A stretch of DNA of 64,000 nt from Solanum dulcamara. Taxonomy: Eukaryota > Streptophyta > Magnoliopsida > Solanales > Solanaceae. How positions within the stretch are numbered: the first letter of the stretch is position 1; every line of letters begins with the position of its first letter. Both the position numbers and the translations under genes were made by a program. The notes below the pieces were generated by a model that was given only the letters and a program-made list of their open reading frames with translations, searched no databases and was not told the DNA's origin. Shown in pieces: positions 1 through 12,365 of the stretch. The stretch covers positions 76,492,144 to 76,556,143 of the forward strand of contig NC_077244.1 in the NCBI RefSeq assembly GCF_947179165.1, in the 5' to 3' direction.

Positions 1-165
1 AGTATAACACAAAATATTTAAAAACTGTGGTGAGAAATTTTAAATGATATATCAGGATTTGAATAATTTGAAAACACGTTCAATTATTAGAAAAAAGAAA
101 AGTTGTCTACCAACTACTTCAAAACTTCTGAAATTCAAATAAGTAGTTCCTCTTTATTTATTGTT
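1..165 (+). repeat. Diverged direct repeat, copy 1
   Basis: This block reappears at 1313-1476 in the same order and orientation. Both copies share 'agaaattttaaatgat', a 'gatttg..aat..tttgaaaac' block and a closing 'gttcctct'/'gtttcctct' block. I judge the two about three-quarters identical by eye. The copy continues past the window edge to the left, so it could be part of a larger duplicated or retroelement-derived unit. Confidence 0.55.
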
Positions 166-1312
166 ACAAGGGAAAAAGGTCTCAACTTTGCAAAAATGTT
201 TAGATATACTCTTTGTTTATAGTTTAGCTCACTTATATTCTTGCCGTCTACATTTTAGCATATATATATCTCTTTCAGCTTTAGTTACTTTGTTGGAAAA
301 TAACTAGCTTTTTTTTTATATTACATTTAGAATTGACAAATTCTCATTTAATTTACATATGACATTTATATTAAATAATAAATTCAACCATTTTAATATT
401 TTAAAATATTTGACCCATCATCGTAAATCCGATCCAAAAAATTCCTTTTAACCCATTATCATCAAAAGTCCTAAATTGGGTATAATACTAACATTTATGC
501 TCACCTTCTATATTGTATTGGAAAAAATGGACTAACACAAAAATATATGTAGTCAAAAATAGTAAAAATAAAGTGGAAAATAATGACACCAAGAATTTTA
601 AGTGAAAATCCAAAAAAATTATGGGTCAAGAGGTGCAGTTGATATCACTATTTTATATTGGATAGTACCGAATATAATATTCAAAAATGACTATCATACA
701 CTCAAAAGAAATAATACTCTTTTGATTTCACACCTAACTAAAAATATCGTTCACACTCTATTTTTCTTCATAAACTATTTTCTTATAATCTATGAAATAC
801 CTTATAGCTTAAATATTTCTCTGTCTACGTGTGAATTGAATATTTATTCGTTGTTCACCGTTTTTCAACAAAATGGTGCTATTGGCCACTTGATTTTTGC
901 AACAATTGAGCAGCAATTAGCAATTGTTGACAAAAAAAAAAAGTTGATGGATGGACCCCACATATTGAAAGTCATAGTGGGACGGTGTTAATCCACTTTT
1001 ACAAATTGGAGGTACCCATCAAAATGAATTTTCTTGAAAACAGACGTTAGTATATTTAGAGAACGTTTCTTCTAAATTCAGATAGAAACAACAAACTTTT
1101 TTCACGTATATCCATAAAATAATTAATAATCTAATTACGTAGTTTGCTTCGTTTTTTTAAAGAAAATTAGATTTCTAAAAGAAATGATCTTGACATGTAA
1201 CAAAAAAAATGAAGACGCATGAAACCGATCTTTATATTAGATTAATATTTAATAATTACATGTGCCATGCGTGTTACAGGAAAAGATTTGAAGGGATGAT
1301 CGAAAAAGAACT

Positions 1313-1476
1313 AGTATCACACAAAATATATAAAAATTAAGTGGTAAGAAATTTTAAATGATCTGGATTTGTAATAGTTTGAAAACTCCTTCAGTTAATA
1401 GAAATGAAATTGTTGTCGACCTACTACTTTTAAAGGTCTGAAAGTCGAATAAATGTTTCCTCTTAATAGTGTTTCT
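1313..1476 (+). repeat. Diverged direct repeat, copy 2
   Basis: Second copy of the 1-165 block. A shorter pair with 'attgaaagtca' and 'acaa(a/g)ttggaggyac' recurs near 965-1015 and 1505-1545, so the duplication is wider than this block and its pieces have been rearranged. Confidence 0.55.
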
Positions 1477-2166
1477 AATAATAATGTTTTGAATAACGCT
1501 GTGTATTGAAAGTCAAAATGTAGTGAGATTTTACAAGTTGGAGGCACCTACCAATTCATTACGATAGTGATCAAAAGATCTTAATTTCTGACTCTCAGAT
1601 ATTGATAGGACATTGGGTCATTTAAGTATTTTGTGATCTCGTTGTTCACTAGCGTAGTCATATATAACGTTTTATATAGTTTATCTTTTATAGAAGTAAT
1701 TTCATATTGTTAAAAAAATAATTACAGGTTGAGTATATACAAGTTAAATTCACCCTGTAATGTATATTTTTATTAAATTATTATAAGTTAATGAAAAAAT
1801 TAATTATTATAAGTTAGCAGTTATGAATGTATGAGGCCGGATTAGTCAGAGGAAAACTAGAGGATAGGCAAGATCCTAGACAGCAAAAAATGCGGTTAAT
1901 TTCAACCAATGATTTTGCAATTATAACCAATTTTTGCTTTAAAAGTTTCAGTTTTAGCTCCCTATTCTTCCTCAGTTTTTTTCCTTTTTCTTCTTCTGTT
2001 TATTGAAATTCTAGCCTACTATTCCAGGACCTCCCCCACCCAAAAAAAAAATTAAAGTAATTCTCTCTTTTCCATTCTTCATCTCATTGTCTTTATGTTT
2101 TAATTTTGTTCAGTTTCTGATTTTAGGATTTCAATTTTGTTGATAGGTATTTTATTTTTAAAAAAA

Positions 2167-4509
<2,343 letters not shown>

Positions 4510-5623
4510 TTGTATAGACATGTAACTATAAGTTACTTTGTTACTATAACCAAGGCAAAGAATTTTTCCAGAATATACAGATTTTCATGTTGTGAACCTT
4601 TGCCCTTTAATTGTAACTCTAAATGCTTCTGATGATATCTGTATATTACGTGCAGAAATATAGATATGACATCCTGTTCCATTTTACCACACCAACAATC
4701 TTGCTCAAATTTATAGGCAATTATAGTTTCCTACTTGTGATAAGTTTTTTTTTCTTTAATTGGGGATTGGGAAAGGGAAATAGGAGAGGAGACCAATAAG
4801 GAGAGCCAATCAATTGAGATACTAAGATTTTCCAAGTTATGGATTCATATCTACTATTTGTTATAATTTTTGTGAATTTTTACATATAAATTTATGATCA
4901 ATATCAAAAGTAGTGAATTCAAATGAATCCGTATCGACATGCCACATCCGCCGCTGATTGAAGTCATAGCTTGTATAACTTTAGCTACTCTATTTGTTCC
5001 ATGATCAATAGGAACTTTCAAAAATAGCAAAGATTTGAAACATAACTAGGTTCCTTAACTATAGTTTGCCTAATTACGTTTCATAACTATAGTTCCAGTT
5101 GCTATGTCAATTTTCATTGTATATCTGGTTGCATTATATAAATTGGTTTTTCCGTTTGTATATATCTCGCTACATTATACAAATTGGACTTTTAAAGAGA
5201 TTGTATATACAAATACAAATTTTGCTTTAGAGATTGGTATATGAGTCCCTGAATTCGCTTTGTATTACAAATACAAACCTTAAGAGATTTGTGTACGAGC
5301 CCCCACAAATTTGTATATGAGCCCCGAAATATACAAATACAAAAGAAAATACAAATGTACTTTAGAGATTTTTCTATGAGCTCCTAAATTTCCTTCAATT
5401 TGTATATGAGAACCATATTTGTATAATAGCAATTTCATTAAAATGTAGTCACGATTCATAATTATGTGAAACTATTGCTATTTTAAATAATATACTAGTA
5501 ATATTTGCCAATTCGCGTAATTTTTTCTATAATGTATTTGCAATGCCCAAATATTAGGCCTAATACCGAATTAGGCTTCTACACCTTTGATCCAAACTCT
5601 CTTTAAATATGATAACACACATA
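4510..5623. other. Actin 3' flank and repeat-rich spacer
   Basis: The actin 3' UTR and terminator region begin here; no polyadenylation site could be fixed. From about 5030 the spacer becomes an AT-rich repeat. No coding signal was seen. Confidence 0.5.
5030..5515. repeat. AT-rich interspersed repeat with 'atacaaat' motifs
   Basis: The motifs 'tatacaaat', 'aaatacaaa' and 'tttgtatatgagccc' recur many times. The block is bounded by 'aaaatagcaaag' on the left and by 'attgctattttaaat' in inverted sense on the right, which suggests a non-autonomous element with degraded inverted ends. I could not see target duplications. Confidence 0.4.
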
Positions 5624-5879
5624 AACAACAACAACCACCCAGTGGAATTCCACTAAGTGGGCCTGTAGAGGGTAGAGTGTACGCTGACCTTACCACTACC
5701 TCGAGAAGGTAAAGAGGTTGTTTATGAAAGACCCTCGGCTCAAGTGACTCAAACCCAAGTAACAGAATAATAAACAATAAATACAACATTGCAATTAATA
5801 GGAAAGTCTATAATGAAGAAACAACTCACAACAAAAAAAGTGATAATAAGACGCACTACACACACAAAACGCTGATCCT

Positions 5880-6840
5880 CTACTAATTCCCTCCCCCTAC
5901 TAACCTTCTACCCTAATACGTGTCCTTCACTCCTTCCTATATAGGGTCAAGTACTCGGTAATATGGAGTTGTGTCAAATCTTGTTTAATCACTTCTCCCC
6001 AATACTTATTCGGCGTACCTCTACCCCTCCGATTCCCCCTATAACTATCCTCCTGCACCTGCTCACTGGAGCGTCAACGCACCTCCTTCGCATATGTCCA
6101 AACCATCTCAGTCTCGCTTCCCTCATCTTGTTTACCATAGGGGTCACTCCTACCTTCTCTCGAATAACCTCATTCTTAATTCTGTCGCTCCTAATATGAC
6201 CACATATCCATCTCAACTTCCTCATCTCTGTAATATTAATCTTCCGAATATGAGAGTTCTTGACTGGCCAGCATTCCGTCGATGCTACCCTAATGCGGTG
6301 TGTGATATCACTATTGAAGTCCCTACTACCCTGGATTACGGACCCAAGATACTTAAAGTTTTCTATCTTGGGAATAGGATGTGTGGCAAGCCTCACTTAT
6401 GCGTCTACTTCATCTACCACACCACCGAATTTGCACTCCAAATACTCTGTTTTGGTTCTACTCGACCTAAATCCTTTGGATTCCAGAGTCTGTCTCTAAA
6501 CCTCCAACCTAGCATTAACTTTGTCCCGCGTCTTATCAACCAATACTATACCGTCTGCAAATAACATACACCAAGGAATCTCCTCCTAAATAGATCGCGT
6601 CAACTCATCCATCACTGAGGCAAATAGGAAAGGACTAAGGACTGATCCCTGGTGTAGCCCCATCTCTACTGGAAAGTTTTCCAAGTCTCCTCTCACCATT
6701 CGCACCCGAGTCTTAGCTCAATCGTACATGTCCTTTATCGCCCTAATATACACCATCGGGACACCCTTAGCCTCCAAACACCTCCAGAGAACGTCCCTCG
6801 GGATTTTGTCATACGCCTTTTCAAGGTCAATGGACACCAT
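5880..6840 (-). pseudogene. LINE reverse transcriptase, C-terminal half, degenerate
   Basis: Reading down from 6840 on the minus strand: [18 protein letters not shown] (RT motif A, catalytic D in DLEKAYD), a TGA stop, then MGLHQGSVLSPFLF (motif B), another stop, and MLFADGIVLVD. The last is the FADD catalytic box with its second aspartate changed to glycine. Then come FKYLGSVIQGSRDFNSDITHR and LRWFGHMRRRCVDAPV, typical of the RTE C-terminus. Loss of the catalytic aspartate plus the stops make this inactive. The frame is shared with the upstream endonuclease. Confidence 0.82.
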
Positions 6841-7173
6841 ATGAAGATCCCTCTTCTTTTCCCTATACTTCTCCATCAATATTCGTCTTAGCATTCGTGA
6901 TCGCTACCTTAGCTTTTATCTTCGTCGTCTTAGATACCTCCTTAAACATCTGTTTCTCTTTCTCGTCCACGCACTCCACTAACTTAGTATAAGCAACCTT
7001 CTTTGCTTTTACTTTGCTTTAGACTTCTCCATTCCACCACCAATCTCCTTGATGACCACTGAACTTTCCCCTCGATATCACTAGCACCTCTGTAGCTGCT
7101 TTCCTAATGCACTTAGCTATCATATCCCACATGTTGCTCAGATCCCCACTACTAGTTCAGGTCCCCGTACCAA

Positions 7174-8079
7174 TCAACTTCTCCCCATCTCGCGAGCAAG
7201 GACTGCGGTCAAACCACCCCACCTAATCCTCGATCGGTCATATAAGGTCTTCTTTCTCCTATCCCACTTATTCTCCAAGTCCATAACCAAAAGCTTGTGT
7301 TGGGTAGTAAGATTCCCACTCGGAATGACTTTGCAATCTTTACAAAGGCCTTTGTCACCCTTCCTGAGGAGTAAGTAATCTAACTGCGTCTTGGCTACCG
7401 TGCTACTAAAGGTAATCAAGTGGTTCGAAAAGCACGAGTTAGCTACCACCAACTCAAAAGCTCTAGAAAAATCCCAAAGCGAAGCTCTGCCTCCATTTTT
7501 CTCCCCAAGACTAAAGCCTTCATGTACATCATCAAAGTCACTAGGAGTTGCCCTGATATGGCCATTAAAATCCCCACCAATTAAAATCTTCTTAGAGTTC
7601 GGTATACCTTTCACTGCCTCATCCAACTCCTCCCAAAAGAGTTTTTTGACTTCCTTGTTCAGACCCACGTGGGGAGCATAAGCACTGATAATATTCACAT
7701 TCAACCCGCCAATGACTAGCTTAATTGTCATCATCGTATCATTGATCCTCCTAACCTCCACCACTTGCTCTCTAAGGTCTCCGTCTACTAAAACACCCAT
7801 TCCATTTCTATCTCTCGAGCCTCCTGAGTATCATAACTTAAACCCATCCACATCTCGAGCCTTGGTACATACCCATCTGGTCTCCTGGACACAAGTTATA
7901 TTAATCCTCCTCTTCTTGAGAATCTTCACTAGCTGTGTAGACTTTCCTATCAGTGACCTTATATTCCATGACCCTATTTTTAGTTTCACATACTCTATGA
8001 CCCGCTTACCATTACTCCCCCTCGACCCCGTTCTCAACCGAAGACAAGACCCTAGTCCACCATCATTACTCAAAGCCAC
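7174..8079 (-). pseudogene. LINE endonuclease domain (EEP fold), broken by one stop
   Basis: The first piece (8079-7831) has KIGSWNIRSL and VQETRW, and the second (7800-7174) has NIISAYAPH, GGDFNGH, a glycine- and acidic-rich loop, and QLDYLLLRKGD. These are the metal- and phosphate-binding motifs of the endonuclease/exonuclease/phosphatase fold that nicks target DNA for target-primed reverse transcription. Both pieces are in the same frame. They are separated by a TGA at a position where the family normally has tryptophan (KL[W]YSG), a single-base nonsense change. Host gene databases often label such proteins 'craniofacial development protein 2-like'. Confidence 0.82.
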
Positions 8080-8293
8080 TAGACAAAAGTAGATCTATAC
8101 AACAAGTACGAGACAAAGATTCTACTCAAATTCTAAATCAAGCAAAGAGTCTATAACACACTAGTAAATCCAAATAAAGCAAGGACCAGTACAAGAGATG
8201 AAAGATACTATCCAATCAACAATTAGGTAAAGACAATAACTAAGAGTTGCATATAATAATGAACAAGACGAAAACAATAATATAACACACGTA

Positions 8294-9261
8294 TTATATA
8301 TAAATTTTATACGTATATAACCGCCGATTATGTTTAGATTAAGCAATTGGGTAGATGATTATTTAGATTAATTCTCAAGCTTTTAGCTAAAATCCGTTGT
8401 CAAAAATATTTTTCAAATATAAACCATTTTCTAAGAATACACTTTTTAGAAACATATCCCCACATACCAAACACACAGCATATAATTATCCTTTAATCGT
8501 CCAATTCCATTTTTTTTTTTAAAGAGACGACTAATGCAATAAATTATGCACATACTTATTATCGTCCACGTACAACGTTTTTTTTTTAATCAATTGTGCC
8601 CAGCTTCATGATTCTGTGAATTTGGAGATAGTTTTTATAATTCAATAATCATTTTGACCATTTCTTTTTTTTTAAAAGTGGTTCCTACAATTGCTAGAAT
8701 TAAATTAATCGTTATCTACATATGCTTCCAGTATTTCTGAATTGTTATTTTCTTTAGACAAATGTTGACTAGAGGATTTCAAAAAAAAACATTATCTGCC
8801 ATAAGTTCCCCCAAAAAAAATCAAAGGGGATTTCAGTTGAATTTATTTAATGTGAAGAACTAAATTTTGAAAATTAACTTGTGTCATAAATTTCAAGTTA
8901 GCAAATACCTGAAATGTTGGCCCCAAAATTTATGACAAAATGACAGGTTTTCTTATTTATTGTTTTACGAATTTGATATTCCTAACTTCTTCTTCTACTA
9001 CTCAACTATTTGCATTTACTACCCAAATTTAAAAGATTGGTTAGCAGTTAGCAATAAGGGATGATTTCATAACCCAGCATAGCTCTGACTTAAATTTTTG
9101 CCACTCCTGCTTCATGCAGCAGGCTTGGTGGTTATACATGCTCAGGAAGTCATAAATACATACCTAACGGGTATAAACTTTGGAGATCAGGGTTTAAATT
9201 CTAATAGAGAAAAAAAATGTTAAATGATTTTTCTTATATGTAGAAGGTTAGTAGGTAGCTA
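8294..9261. other. Gene-free AT-rich spacer
   Basis: Low-complexity poly-A and poly-T runs with no supported reading frame. Bases 9060-9235 include a GC-richer stretch ('cttcatgcagcaggcttggtgg', then 'gatcagggtttaaat') that may be part of a tRNA-derived repeat like the one that follows. Confidence 0.45.
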
Positions 9262-9360
9262 AAGAAGAATCTTAGTAGCTCAGTTAATTGGCTACCTGAA
9301 CTTTCACCTTGTTAGGGAGAGCTCGATTTCTCTCCAATACAATCAAATTACACCTCCTTA
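9262..9360 (+). mobile_element. Candidate tRNA-derived SINE head
   Basis: The stretch 'tagtagctcagttaattgg' resembles an RNA polymerase III A box in a tRNA context. About 35 bases on, 'gagagctcgatttctctcc' resembles a B box. The A box to B box spacing and the D-loop/T-loop-like order suit a tRNA-related SINE as found in Solanaceae. There is no tRNA cloverleaf good enough to call a functional tRNA, and I could not fix a 3' end. Confidence 0.4.
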
Positions 9361-9374
9361 AAGAAGTATAAAGC

Positions 9375-10510
9375 GGTTGCTGTCAAATATAGAACCAACC
9401 AGGTTGGGGTCGAATCCCACGGAAAATAAGGCGAGAAATAAGTTGTATGCTGTTATTTACTGTTAGCTACTTATTTTCAAAACAAAATGAGAAATATGAG
9501 AAATTTTGGGATTTAGTTTTAAAACCAATTTGTAAAAAGTAACAATCAACAATATCGCTTAATTGAGAATTAATAGAAAGAATTAACCAGGATTGTATTC
9601 ACCAAGACCGTTTGACTATTTTCGGGTTAATACATATTTTCATCTTGAGTTGTTAGTAGATCGGTTTATCAAACCAATGTTACATATAATTGTTTCTCAA
9701 CCAAATTAAATGCACATCACTTTCTTCTGTCGAACTAAAAGTGTCCCAATCATTTCAACAGATAATTTACCCAAGTTGGTTAATCTTGCTACAACATTAA
9801 CCATTAGACGAGTCCAAATTCTCAAATTCTTGTTATTAAGTCTTTTTCCAAGTTTTAGCCTTTTTTACTTAAACAAGTTAAACTTAAGGCGAATTCTAAT
9901 GTTAGAAGTCAATGAATATGAAAGAGCTAATAAGATATACAAGCACAGCACTCTGCATTCTTTCAATAAGAAATTACATATAAAAGTAGAAGCAATCAAC
10001 CACTTTGATTTCAAGAAATTAATGAAAACTCTCGTTCAAACTCGTTCAAGCATACTGTGTTCTTTCGCTAAAACGAGATAATAAAATAAACCCTTAAAAA
10101 TACTATTTATAATCCCCAAAAAATTGAAATTTAAAATAAGAGAGCTGAATTTCCGATGTTCGCCTAACGTTACTTTTGATGGTCTGTCATAGGTCCGTCG
10201 CCTTAACTGTAGTCTAATTTTAAAAGAGTAGTTTAGAACTATGTAACGACACTCCTGACAGGCCGTCACCTCCATCGTCGCATGAACTTCAGAAAGTGAA
10301 CATGACTCTTCAGGTGTGACGCTAGGTCTGACGGTCCGTCGTCTTCGCCGTAAGCTAAACTTTAGAGAGTCATTATATTTCTGCAAGTGTGACGGTTTGT
10401 CAGATGGCTCGTCACATGTTTGTCGGGATGGCCGTTAAAGCACTCATTTAGCAGCACTTAGCTTCATTTTGCTTTCTTTTTTGATTTTGCTTATTTCCTG
10501 TCTGAAACAA
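9375..10510. repeat. Unclassified dispersed repeat, noncoding
   Basis: It begins near 'gttgctgtcaaatatagaac' and 'ggttggggtcgaatcccac', then runs through AT-rich DNA. It ends in a domain (10180-10430) where 'gtccgtcg' or 'gacggtycgtc' motifs recur at least five times with CG-rich short repeats unlike the neighbourhood. The composition break suggests one old retroelement-like unit. No coding domain was recognised. Confidence 0.45.
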
Positions 10511-11094
10511 TAGAAAAACTATTAGAACACATTATTGTTGCTTAAAGAACTAAAAATTATTCAAAGTTAAAACCATAAAATATGTCGTTAAATATTGGCA
10601 CATAAATTTATTTTCTTCATGAATATGTGTTTGCCTCATAAATTTAGTCAATATGGACTTGATGGAGTATATTCGTAGGAACCTTAAATATGAAAGAACA
10701 TATAGTTTGATACACGTAAGAATGGGGAAAAAAAATCATAAAGACGAAAACATGAGAACAAAAAAGCAGATAAGAAATTGATTGCATGACGCGTCCGTTA
10801 AGAGTAAGAAAAATTAATTGATTTGACTTACTTTAGGTGCTGACTTAATTGCACCAAATCATTTTAAATGAAAATGTAAGAAAAAATAATACTCTTGCCA
10901 AAAATATATGCTTGAACAGAATTCACTTCACATACAACACGCCTTACATTAGTCAAAAGTTGAACACCCAAGCATTAGAAAAAGACCTCGAATTCTCGCT
11001 TCTTTTCATAAACAAGCAGAATTTTCGTTAAGGGAATCAAAACATAACAAAGTAGGATTCAAGTATTCAATATGTCTATATTATGAAAAAAAAA

Positions 11095-11940
11095 ACTCAT
11101 GTAAAATCTCGATAAAATAATAATCTCGCTAAATAAATATTTTTCTCCGGTCTTGATTTGGACCAGTTATATTAAAGTAATATTCTCGCTAAATACGTTA
11201 GATGATAATTAAAAATAAAGTATTAAAGTCCTAGAAAAAAATAGAAAATAATAATTACTACAATACATCAAGAATTTATATATATTTAATAAGTTAATAA
11301 TACTAGACCAATAACTATTTCTTTTTAAAATATGATTCTATAGTTGATTGTTTTTTCTTCCCACCAAAATCAAAATTAATCTCATCCTTAACTATTTTTC
11401 ATCTCATTTGACAAATACTCTGCCGATCTTTTGAGAGTGTGCGATATTATTGATTGACTAATAGTCAAATCAAACTTTTGTTTCACACATGTTTGCAAAT
11501 CTTTTTAACTAATAGTTGAATTTTCTTTTTTATGCTCAGATATTGTGTTTCTTATTTTATTGGTTAAGGATGATTTTTGTACGTTTTTCAAATGATGAGA
11601 AGATATTATACTTGGATTATGATTTTTAAACATCTAGCTTTTTCCTTTTATAGTTAACATAAAATCTCTTCATATTCTTTATACATGAATACAATTAGAA
11701 ACAATAAACTTCACAATATTCATTTAACTTTCCTAAATTTAAATAATAAATATGCAAAGACCACACTTTTTAGTTTCCTAGATTTAAACTTTTGAAATTC
11801 TTAATTCAAATATTATTTTTTCTTTCTTACGGCACATATTGCAAAATATTCTCTAAAATAATAAATATTTATTTATCGATAAATAAATATTTTAGGCATT
11901 TATCAATAAAGTAATAATCTCGATAAATAAATAAAAAATC
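11095..11940. repeat. Repeat with 'aataatctcgataaataaat' ends
   Basis: Blocks resembling 'aataatctcgctaaataaat' occur near 11120 and 11175 and again near 11915, where the version is 'ctcgataaataaat'. Between them is AT-rich DNA. The recurrence at both ends suggests a non-autonomous transposon with subterminal repeats; the orientation of the ends could not be settled. Confidence 0.4.
11863..11892. repeat. Perfect 30-bp palindrome
   Basis: A continuous self-complementary stretch centred between 11877 and 11878 (half-site AAATATTTATTTATC). It has no spacer and would form a cruciform or hairpin. It sits inside the 11095-11940 repeat. Confidence 0.85.
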
Positions 11941-12365
11941 GATGTCAAGCATATGCATTTCCGGAATAAACCCCTTGCGCTTCCCTGCCTCTGCCCCATC
12001 ATTTGATTTGAGTAAATCAAAGAAGTTTTAGAGCACATTCATGAGTTATGGAAAATGAAATAAAATTTAGAAGTTTGACACATGCTGCTGCAACTTTCCT
12101 TTTCTTGAACAGAGTTTCTTCTTAGAGATGTCATTTATTAAAGAAAATTACACTTTATATGACAGCTTATGAACTGATAAGGAGTTGATCTAACACCTTT
12201 ACAATCCCATCACCACCCACAATACATTTACAACTAAGTAACAACTCTGGTTCCAGGGCTTATCTGCTATTTACAAAATGGTGACTTAGGAAAGAACAAA
12301 AATTGGATGTTTGATTTTCATTTTTTTTTTTGAATAGGTCTATTAACTCTTTTTTTTCTTCCTAC

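Larger units (their letters stand above)
1..1960. other. Intergenic flank upstream of actin
   Basis: AT-rich DNA with no reading frame that looks like a gene; the longest frame (602-991) has a composition typical of translated AT-rich noncoding DNA. It contains a diverged direct duplication (see 1-165 and 1313-1476). The last 200 bases before the actin ATG (about 1960-2160) are pyrimidine-rich, as expected of a leader. Plant actins usually have a leader intron, but I could not fix one here. Confidence 0.6.
5624..8275 (-). mobile_element. RTE-type LINE retrotransposon, defective
   Basis: Read on the minus strand this gives an apurinic-type endonuclease, a reverse transcriptase, a C-terminal tail and a 3' UTR ending in GTTGTTGTT, the order and tail of plant RTE LINEs. 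The conserved 3' tail (cgagg-tag-ggtaag-gtc-gcgtacactctaccct) also occurs in the truncated LINE at 21338-21890. Likely target-site copies are aatatgataacacacata (5606-5623) and the similar aataatataacacacgta (8276-8293). The coding parts share one reading frame but contain several stops, so the element is dead. At about 2.65 kb it may have lost part of the RT. Confidence 0.85.
10511..12365. other. Gene-free AT-rich region and PP2C 3' flank
   Basis: No supported gene. The right part includes the 3' UTR of the minus-strand PP2C gene. The middle (11100-11935) is a repeat described separately. Confidence 0.5.

Noticed and set aside
602..991. 129-codon ORF on the plus strand
   Set aside because: Composition is Ile, Asn, Phe and Tyr rich, as expected from AT-rich noncoding DNA. 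No domain, no nearby splice or promoter pattern.
9262..9360. tRNA gene
   Set aside because: A- and B-box-like words are present, but no proper acceptor and anticodon stems could be paired; a SINE head is more likely.
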